Shown: in pieces, positions 56,084 to 64,000 of the stretch
How the letters are laid out: each line of letters begins with the position of its first letter
Numbering within the stretch: position 1 is the first letter of the stretch
Source: Monocercomonoides exilis
Lineage: Eukaryota > Preaxostyla > Oxymonadida > Polymastigidae
DNA length: 64,000 nucleotides
Assembly (NCBI GenBank): GCA_001643675.2
Contig: LSRY02000066.1
Location: 266,001-330,000 of the forward strand
Direction: 5' to 3'
Translations under genes and position numbers: made by a program
Notes under the pieces: generated by a model
Seen by the model: the letters and a program-made list of their open reading frames with translations, nothing else
Databases searched by the model: none
What the model was told of the DNA's origin: nothing

Positions 56084-56186
56084 GGATGAATATCTGCGCG
56101 CAGGAATGATGTGCGCAGATTTCATCCAGCGAGCGCTACCGGAGTAGTAGCGCGAGTGATGTGACATTGACCTCGCGGTTAGCGAG
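56084..56186. repeat. Cluster of three adjacent hairpins
   Basis: GGATGAATATCTGCGC pairs with GCGCAGATTTCATCC (56084-56127, one bulge). Next, GCGCTAC pairs with GTAGCGC (56133-56153). Then CTCGC pairs with GCGAG (56172-56186). This compact structured block may be transcribed spacer or a recombination-prone site. Confidence 0.65.
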
Positions 56187-57650
56187 AAAATTTTAAAGAA
56201 CAGTCAAAAAAGGGTGTTATTTTCAATGGAGAAAATCGATATTTTTGTATTATTTTTTTTAAAAAAATAACAATATTTTTTTTTGTTTTTTGTCAAATGA
56301 AATGCTCAAGTTTTATTTTCATTTGATATAATATTTATAAAAATCTGATATGTATTCCTCATGCTATGATCAAAGCAAGTTTTTTCTAACTTTGTATTTT
56401 TTTTATATAATTTTTTGTATTTTTATTTTTGATGAAAATTGGATGAAAGATGTATAATATGATGGTGTATAATTGGATGTAATTATAGTGAGAATATTGT
56501 TCGTTGTGGTTGAATAATAATGAAAAAATAACATTCTGAAATATCAACAAAAATAAGTAACTTTTTTGTTTGCTCAGAACCAACCATCAATATCAATGTT
56601 CTTATATATTATTATCATCTATATTATATTTATTATATTATATATTTTTTCTATCCGACTTTTCTCATTTTTTGAGATGATACAATTTTTTTAAATTTTT
56701 ATTGTTTTTAAAAATATTTTTTTAACTCAACAACAAAGTGAGAACTTCCATTGAAAAAATTCACACATAATGTTAATATGATATTGTATATTATATATTT
56801 TTTTGGTGTTAGTCTGTTCAACAATTTTGGAAATAAAAAAATATTTTCATTTTTCACTCTTTTTTCGAATAAAAATTAATTTTTTTATTTTTTTTTACTT
56901 TCAATTCATCTCAATTTTTATATCAAATAAATAGCAATCATATAATATCTCTCTATTATTTTTATTTTTAATATTGAAAGAAATTCTTTTTTGAAATTAA
57001 TTTTTTTCCATAATTTTTTATCTTAATTAATATTTTTCTATTTATTCCATGGATGGATAAATTTGAAAATAATATTTTACATAGGTTATGAGGGGTGGGG
57101 AATGTGTTGGTGTATCGGGAGATTGGTAACAAACAGTTTTTGAGAAGTCGAATTCTTAACATAGAAAAATGGTTTTGATCTAGATCAAACATTTTTTTTA
57201 AAAATTTATATTTTCAAAACAAGTAGGAATTGGTAGTTGATGAAAAGTACCTTATATGAGTAATAATATGAGAGTGATTGATTGGAATTAAAATCAGAAA
57301 TTAATCGATTCAAATTGTAAAATGATATGTAAATTTAAATTTTTTCAGTCAAAATTTTTGAAATTATTTTTAAAATATCTCGATAAATAAATTTTTCCAA
57401 GCCATGAGACTTTACAGAAGTGTTAGTTGGACCATTTGTGAATTTTTGAAGTTAGTGTCAAAAATTCGAAAAATGTGAATTTTTCATTTTTTCTGATTAA
57501 GTTGAATTTAGCTCAAGTTAGTCAGAAAAAATAGCAAAATTGGTGAAAATCGGTTTTTATGAAAGTTGTGATCGAAACTTATGAAAACACAAAAAGTTTG
57601 GATAATTCGCGAATAGTCCGCTGAATTTTTTTCTCGGGCCAGATTTGTCT
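56187..57650. other. Very AT-rich spacer
   Basis: About 1.5 kb dominated by A/T runs and TATTATAT-type tracts (for example 56600-56650). No gene is seen. It looks like intergenic spacer DNA upstream of the rDNA unit. Confidence 0.5.
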
Positions 57651-58864
57651 GGTTAGTGAGAAAATGTGATATGAAGTTTTTGACTGAAAAAGTGGTGATC
57701 TTAGATCAACGACCGAAAAATATGGGGTCTCAGATTCCTTTGATAATTGGCAGGTGGCAAGTACGTGGGCCCTTTATAAACATACTCGAATCTAAATTTT
57801 TTCTACCGAGCGGTTGTGGCAGGGCAGTGCGGACAAGTTGGTGATTTTGACTGAAAAATCGAAAAATATTTTTTTTCTCGAAAATTTCAAAGTGGATATA
57901 AAATATGATTCTACGGATGAATATGCATTGTAATGTTGTGTATTGGTGATTTTTGGTTGGATACGTTTATCTGTGGTTTTTGAGTTATAATCGAATTTTT
58001 GAGTGAAAATGGTCATTTTTGAGGTAAATCGAGTATAACTCCAGAAGTAATGGCCAGATAAATTTGATATTAATATATGATATATGTGCATATAGTGCGG
58101 TAATAGCATGCATATGGGTGTTGGTGGCGGGGGTCTGGCAGGCTGTACAGAAAAGAAATAAATTTTTTGACTTTGACTGGGGGTGCCTGGTTGGTGAAGT
58201 CACAGAGAGCGAATGAGAGGCAAGTGGCTGAATCGAAACACATATGACCGGCACAGTAACCCATGCCCGGATGTGGCCAAACGGCGTTTCGATCGGCCCA
58301 GTGGTTGCTGAGAAATCCGAGCGGCTAGTTGTTTTGAGTTCGGTTCTGATTTTTCACATAGAAAAATGACTGGGGGGTATTAACTTGGGAGAGCTGTGTA
58401 GAGTGAAGGGAGGGCAAGTAACAGGAGTTAGAGGGATATGTTGGGGAATGTTAGTGGGGATAGGATGTGGTGTAGTTGCTAAGAGATTGCTCCAGTGGTT
58501 GCCAAGTAACCATGTTATCAATAATTTTTTTCTATGAAAATTGAATTTTTTCTATGATAATTTTTCAATGTGATTTAGACTGCCCGACCTCGAAGGGCCA
58601 TCTTTTTCGAAAAACTCACAGACTCAATTTGAGTTTGACTGAAAAAGGAGTTGAGTGGAGGATATCTGTGGAAGGGCTGATGGGCAGGACTGGCAAAGGC
58701 CACAGGGCAAGTAGCAAGTGAGGTGGGCTATGGGCTGGGCCTATGGCTGGGCAGGCCCTGTGGCTTGGCCTGGCTCTATTCCACATGTACTGTATTTCCC
58801 CAGTCAAAAAATGTGACTGAGGGTGGTATGTTGGAAGGGTCGTGGAGCTTCACTGGTGAGAGCC

Positions 58865-58892
58865 AGAGCTCCAGAAACAAAAGTGACAGTGT
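58865..58892 (+). repeat. 28-bp direct repeat, copy 1
   Basis: AGAGCTCCAGAAACAAAAGT continuing to GTGT. It differs at one base from copy 2, which starts 361 bp downstream. Confidence 0.85.
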
Positions 58893-59225
58893 GCGCACAG
58901 ACTGTGGCTGCACGCTGGGCAGGGTGCTGCTGGGCGCCTCTGGATCCTTCTGGCTGGGTGGGTCAGACACTCACTTTTTTCATTGAGAAAACAGACTGGA
59001 AAACCCTCTTCGTTGGGCTGTATCTTTTTATCGGTCATAACTTACAGGTTGGCTGATGTGGGCAGAGTGGGTGTGTGGGCAGTGGCTACAAGGCTGGGTG
59101 GTGGGAGTGTGGCTGGGCTGGCTGGCTGGGTGGTGGAGTGAGAAAAAGTGATTAAAAAATGACTGGGCCAGCCATTGAGGTACCCCTTCTCTTTCAACGA
59201 ACCTATCTCCTCAGGTGTTGGAGGG

Positions 59226-59253
59226 AGAGCTCCAGAAACAAAAGTGACGGTGT
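59226..59253 (+). repeat. 28-bp direct repeat, copy 2
   Basis: Matches copy 1 at 27 of 28 bases and sits in a similar G-rich context, suggesting a diverged tandem unit of about 361 bp. Confidence 0.85.
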
Positions 59254-59400
59254 AGCGGGGGACCAGGGCTGTGCAGCGGGCAGGGTCTGGTTTGTGGGCT
59301 GTGGGCCGGGCCGGCTGGGTGGGCTGTGCACTGGGTTTTGTTCAGTCACTTTCAATGAAAAAACCTCAAATATGGTAAATGACCCCGGGTGCCCAGACCC

Positions 59401-59725
59401 GAATATCCATCTTTTTCGAAAAACTCATAGACTCAACTTTACTACACTCAGGTTTCCTCGATTTTTGTGAGTTTTGATACTAGAAATACACTATGAAAAT
59501 GGAATGTCTGAAAAACCTGCTTTGATACTAAAAAAAGGGAAAATTACACTACGCCGAGGTTTTCGTGGCGTAGTGTAATAAGGATGAATTTGATACTAGA
59601 AATTTGAGCTCCTAGGAAAAGTGACCAAATTACACTACACTTCGAAAACCTCGGCGTAGTGTATTTTGAGGTTTTTGATACTAGAAAATTTTGTCTATGA
59701 AATTTCTCTATGAAAAATACACTGT
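59401..59725 (+). repeat. Left arm of a ~320-bp inverted repeat
   Basis: The reverse complement of 61560-61885 aligns along this whole stretch. Shared landmarks in the same order are AAAAACTCATAGACTCAA, GAAAAACCTGCTTTGATACT, a 35-nt hairpin at 59544-59578 (12-bp perfect stem TTACACTACGCC/GGCGTAGTGTAA), TACTAGAAAT, a second TACACTAC block at about 59630-59664, and GATACTAGAAAATTT. Confidence 0.85.
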
Positions 59726-61559
59726 GGACCCCTCATGTTCACAGACTCATAGCGCCTCAGGGGCAAGTCAGCGAAACTTCTCGTTGCCATAGAGGGTCTC
59801 GCTGCACACTCGCTCTACACAATGGTGGTAATCTCATTCGGCTCAGTTGGATTGCCCTGAAGTTATAAGGCAAATACTCATATCATTCCTATGAAAAACA
59901 CTTTCTCAATGATATTTTGTGCTATGGACCCTGTATATTCCATGGGTCATAGGGAATTACCTTTAAGAGCTGGAAAGTTCTAGATGCCATAGGGCAAGTA
60001 GCTGTGCTCTTGCAGTATCCAATGGTAGTAATATCTTTGCCCTCGGTCTATGTGCCTTTTCACTATACTCAATATACTCACATCTTTGAATGAAAATGGT
60101 TCATTTTTCATAGGGTACCCCTTATGTTCCCACTCTCATATCTTTTGATCGGTCATAACTTACAGACATGCCAATGGTACTGTGGGGTGGGCATGCCCTG
60201 CAGGTACAATGTGGCACACATTCGGCTGGTGGGCTGTGGCTGGGCCAAGGGCTGTGCCAGAAAAAGTGAGCATTTTCCATTGACTTTTTGGGTGACTTGG
60301 ACCCCCCTCATTGGCTGGCCTGTAGCGAATCACACAGGAATCTGGGAAAGTTCTCGATGCCATAGGGAAACTCGCTCCACACTCGCTCTATCCATTGGTG
60401 CTATCGCCATAGAGATCCCTCAACTTCCCTTATATCTATGGTCGATATACTAGTATCCTTCCTATGAAAAACCCCTTTTCAATGAAATATTATACTAGGA
60501 CCCCCTTATGTTTGTTGGATCATAGCTCCACAGGGTTAAGAGCTGGAAAGTTATAAATGTTATAGAGGGTCTAGCTGCACACTGTGCCTAGCCAATGGCA
60601 GTGTTCCCGTTGGCCTCCTATGTAATGCCTTGCCACTACACTCAATATACTACGATCTTTCCTATGAAAAATTTCATAGAGAAAATATTGACTGGGACCC
60701 CTTATGTTCCAACCCTTGTAGTGCCTCAGGCTTGAGAGTGCGAGACTCGAAAATGTTATAGAGGGTCTAGCTATACTCTCCCTCTATCCAACTGTGCTGC
60801 TTGTATTCCCACTACTCCACTTGCCTTGGAGCCATAGGCAAAATACATGAACTTTTCATAGAAAAAGTGACTGACCTCCCCTGTGTTCCAGCTCTCATAT
60901 CTTTTTACTGGTCATAACTTACAGCCAAGCTGATATCGCTGCAATGTGCCTACATACTGTGCCTACAATATGGCACACATCCAGTGTCTATGCCCTGCCT
61001 CTGTATTTCACTACAGGGTTTTTTCTCACTTTTCATAGGGAAAGTTGACTCAGACCCCCTTATGTTCCAGCCCTTGTAGCTTGCCAGGCTTGAGAGCTGG
61101 AAAGTTATAAATGCCATAGAGGGTCTAGCTCCTCACTCACTCTATCCAACTATCCAACTGTAATTTCCACTGCACTTATACCCTTTTCACTATACTCAAT
61201 ATACTAACATTTTTGAATGATTTTCCACTTTTTCATATAGGACCCCCTTGTCTTCCAACTTTTATATCTTTTTATTGGTCATAACTTACAGGCAAACTGA
61301 TGGTATGAGTTTGTGCGTATGCTCTGCCGCTACGTTCCCATAGGCATTCCACTCCACTCCTCTGGCTGCTCCAGCAGCAGTGTGAGAAAAAGTCAGTTTT
61401 TATAGGGGCATTTCGTATGGAAGCATTGAAGTGGGGATAGCGGGCCAGGCTTAAGAGCTGGAAGGCTGGAACAAAAAACCAGATGAAAGGCAGCGAGGGC
61501 ATACACAAGGTGGTGTGGTAGTGGCAAGGCTTTGGTGTGTCCCCATCCCAAGAAACACT
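59726..61559 (+). repeat. Nine diverged tandem units of ~190 bp
   Basis: Units start at a GGACCCC(CT)TATGTTCC-like word at about 59726, 59936, 60114, 60299, 60498, 60695, 60873, 61053 and 61241, so spacing is 178-210 bp. Two body types alternate irregularly. Type A carries GAGCTGGAAAGTTATAAATG and ATAGAGGGTCTAGCT, then a CTCTATCCAA word. Type B (units 3, 7 and 9) carries TATCTTTTTATTGGTCATAA and CTTACAG. No coding frame is conserved among the units. Confidence 0.8.
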
Positions 61560-61885
61560 ATGGAAAGATACTAAAAAATTTCATTGAGATTTTTTGTAGT
61601 ATCATTTTTGGGCATTTTCACTACGCCGAGGTTTTCGGGGCGTAGTGTATTTGGGGCACTTTTGATACTAGCCGATATTTTCTAGTATGATTTTCGGTCT
61701 TATTACACTACGCCGAGGTTTTCGGGGCGTAGTGTAATTTTGAGAATTTTTAGTATCAAAGCAGGTTTTTCGATGACCTCGTTTTCGTAGTGTAATTCTA
61801 GTATGAAAAACGGAAAAAAACGCGAAAACCTCGGTGTAGTGTAATTGAGTCTATGAGTTTTTTGGAAAAGATGATGTTCGGGGTG
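61560..61885 (-). repeat. Right arm of the ~320-bp inverted repeat
   Basis: This is the inverted counterpart of 59401-59725. It has its own perfect 35-nt hairpin at 61703-61737 and a related one at about 61619-61650. Further GTAGTGTAAT half-sites lie at about 61787 and 61837, and TAGTATCA/TGATACTA words recur between hairpins. Confidence 0.85.
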
Positions 61886-63461
61886 CGGGCTGTCGGGGAT
61901 TTTTACGGAAGTATACTTAGGGGGACACCCCCCGAAAAAATTTTTTTTCTGACTTCATTTTTTTTCGACAAAAGTTGTCTGGTGAGGATAGTCTGAGCCA
62001 GGGCTTATGTGATATGGGGTTAGTATAGAAGTGTGACTTGTATATGAAACTCCATAGGGAAAAAAGTGGATTTTGAATGAAAAATTTTGTATAGGGGGCT
62101 GTCTATTAGACTGAGGCATTGTGTAATAGTGGTCTATTGTATATATATGTATATAGTATTATGTCATATGTATAGCTAAATAGGTGGGTAGGCTTTTTAT
62201 GTTAAGGAAGATAGTATATGGTATTTGAATGGGAATAATATGTATATGTCTCTTTGAATGAAATACCTTTGCATGATTATACAGAAACTCACTGAATGTG
62301 AAGTATAAATGAAGGTGGTTCAAAAAGGGTGGGTTTGTTGGGTCTAATGAGAATGAAAAGCAACATGTGATTGTATATAAGGGCTAAGCAATACATGTTT
62401 TATGAAAACATCTTCTGGTAGCAATGGCTGATTAGATGGGTCGAATAATAAAGTGAGTTGTTTTGAATCTTTGAGTCTGATGTGTAAAAATGTTGGATGA
62501 AAAAGGTGAAGATGACTCTAATAAAATCGATGTGTCTGAAAAGTTGTTGTGAGAGAGTGCTATGCTAGTAGTGAATGTGTGTTGTGAGGCAGTATAGTAT
62601 ATGGTTATGTGTAGTGAAGTAGTTTGATTTGGAACATGATGAATCCATCTTGGAGAACTGCTTGATTTTAGAAAAGCAATAATGTGGGAATTTGTGTGAA
62701 AGTGTTTTGGGTGTTTTTGTTCTTGGAAATACATGTATGTTGACTTGTTTGAATATTGTAGAAAAGAGTACTTCATGAAGTCGAGACCTTGTCTATATGT
62801 ATGGTGTGGTCGATATGTATATGTGTATATCATTGATTGAGTTCAGATGGATTGTTATTGCACATTTCAACTATTGGGTTTTGTTGCCTAATATGTGGGG
62901 GTTGGATTTGACTATCGAGAGATAGAATGTGACAATGATGAAATCAAAATGAACAAATATATATTATTGTTTGTTTGTTTGAAGACATAAATGTCATGTT
63001 TCTATTTGTTGAGAGTATTTGAACTGTTACAATTATTTGCCACTTTTTCAAAAGGTGAAAATATAATTGTAAGATGCGAATGAAAAATCATATTGTAATG
63101 ATCTATCAGAGCTTTTTTATATTATCTTCTTTTTGATGATGATGAGAAAAGTGTTTTGATATTGAGATTACATTGTGATAATACAAATATTAATGATTAT
63201 GATTGGATGGCTCAATAACTTTAATATCAGTTATTGAGTTTATCTGAAAGAAAATAATGTGTTAATATTTGAGAAGGGAAAATATTGTGTCTATTCTTGA
63301 AACATCATCATTTTTGTGAATGGTGATGTTTTGATAATTATGACTATAATAACTATATTATGTTGTCTTTAACAAAACAATATGATATATTAATATTTAT
63401 TATTAAAAGTTATTAACAATGGACTTTTTGTCTTTTGTTGGTGATTTTTATATATAAATGT
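61886..63461 (+). other. Spacer and probable rRNA promoter / 5' external transcribed spacer
   Basis: About 1.6 kb directly upstream of the SSU rRNA gene. The first part is G/T-rich with TATATGTATA words, and the last 400 bp is very AT-rich. The RNA polymerase I start and external spacer must lie here, but I cannot fix the start site. The 133-residue minus-strand frame at 62432-62833 looks compositional. Confidence 0.55.
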
Positions 63462-64000
63462 ATCTGGTCGATTCTGCCAGTAGTCATATGCTTGTCTCAA
63501 AGATTAAGCCATGCATGTGTCAGTATAAATAACTTGTATTTATGAAACTGCGAATGGCTCATTACAACAGTTATAATTTATTTGACAATGACAATGTTAT
63601 ATTTTGAATAAAAATATAATTTACTACATGGATAGCCGTAGTAATTCTAGAGCTAATACATGCGAGAATTCATTTTTCTTTTTGTTTTTCGGAATGGAAA
63701 GAAGGGTGGGTTTGAAAAAGATCCGACTAAGGGTGTTTCAGCAATGAGACACCCTTTGGGGAAGGATTGTATTTATTAGATCGAAAACCATTAGGAATAG
63801 TTTAAATGTTTGATTCTATATGGATCAAAAACTTATTTCGGCACATGTTTGAAGTCTCTCAAGAGATGGATGGTGTGTGTCCATTGTGAAAGATAATGGT
63901 GATTCATGATAAATGTCGAATTGCCAGGGTGGGTTAAGAGCCCATCGTCTTGGCAATGTGTCATTGAAATTTCTGACCTATCAACTGATGATGGTAGGAT
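63462..64000 (+). rRNA. SSU rRNA: Small-subunit (18S-type) ribosomal RNA, 5' part, cut by window end
   Basis: The universal SSU start is present as CTGGTCGATTCTGCCAGTAG, followed by TCATATGCTTGTCTCAAAG and ATTAAGCCATGCATGT. Further conserved blocks are AACTGCGAATGGCTCATTA and GTAATTCTAGAGCTAATACA. The standard 5' GGTTGATCCTGCC reads GGTCGATTCTGCC, and the AAGTAT block reads CAGTATAAATAAC. Only about 540 nt are in the window. A T/G-rich expansion lies near 63671-63715. SSU, 5.8S and LSU genes should continue beyond the right edge. Confidence 0.97.

Larger units (their letters stand above)
57651..59400. other. G-rich spacer with short direct repeats
   Basis: The plus strand is G-rich (many CTGGG and GGCTGG words) and has no credible coding frame. 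Phrases such as CTTTTTCGAAAAACTCA (about 58605 and 59411) and TCGGTCATAACTTACAG (about 59032) recur in the inverted-repeat element downstream, so the tract is related to it. Confidence 0.5.

Noticed and set aside
58070-59470. Gly/Trp/Cys-rich frames in the G-rich spacer (for example 58723-58986 and 59159-59470)
   Set aside because: They overlap in several frames and both strands, and contain the direct repeats. No consistent codon use.
62432-62833. A 133-residue minus-strand frame rich in Tyr, Thr and His upstream of the rRNA gene
   Set aside because: It has no domain or coding-like structure, and TATGTATATG-type repeats explain it. It sits in the probable external spacer.

Overview
This is protist nuclear DNA: AT-rich, full of short spliceosomal introns, and using the standard code (TAA, TAG and TGA all end genes here). 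Several proteins carry long poly-Ser insertions. One very large single-pass surface protein has a beta-helix ectodomain, and several genes or gene relics encode armadillo-like proteins. The window ends inside an SSU rRNA gene. This combination suggests a free-code oxymonad (Metamonada, Preaxostyla), most like Monocercomonoides. That placement is inferred from remembered family resemblance, not from a search.

Positions 1-27,300 are a gene-dense block. In order they hold a large Ser/Gly-rich helical protein, a coiled-coil protein, GFAT (first step of hexosamine synthesis), a START lipid-binding protein, a PMP3-like micro-membrane protein, an armadillo/proline-rich protein, a Lys-rich protein, a decayed gene, an MFS sugar transporter, a NUDT5-like ADP-sugar pyrophosphatase, a CDK-like pseudokinase with no N-lobe, and a disordered protein. 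Positions 27,300-34,800 are gene-poor and contain a rotting minus-strand armadillo gene. Positions 34,800-52,900 are dense again: an armadillo-SPRY protein, a 1,477-residue B-box protein ending in cold-shock-like and CCCH domains, a secreted one-Cys peroxiredoxin, calnexin, the beta-helix surface protein, and an armadillo-family gene. Another decayed gene lies at about 53,214-54,625. From about 55,000 onward the sequence looks like rDNA spacer: hairpin islands, a long AT-rich tract, a G-rich tract, and a 2.5-kb inverted-repeat structure enclosing nine units of about 190 bp. The SSU rRNA gene starts at about 63,462 and runs off the window.

Most gene models were assembled by hand from exon frames. 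The reading frame was carried through every junction, and exon sums divide by three. Introns are mostly 44-223 nt, and the donor is often GTTTG rather than GTAAG or GTATG. Three divergent gene pairs are separated by only 70-72 bp between start codons, so they probably share bidirectional promoters. One of these pairs joins calnexin, an ER glycoprotein chaperone, to a large secretory-pathway surface protein.
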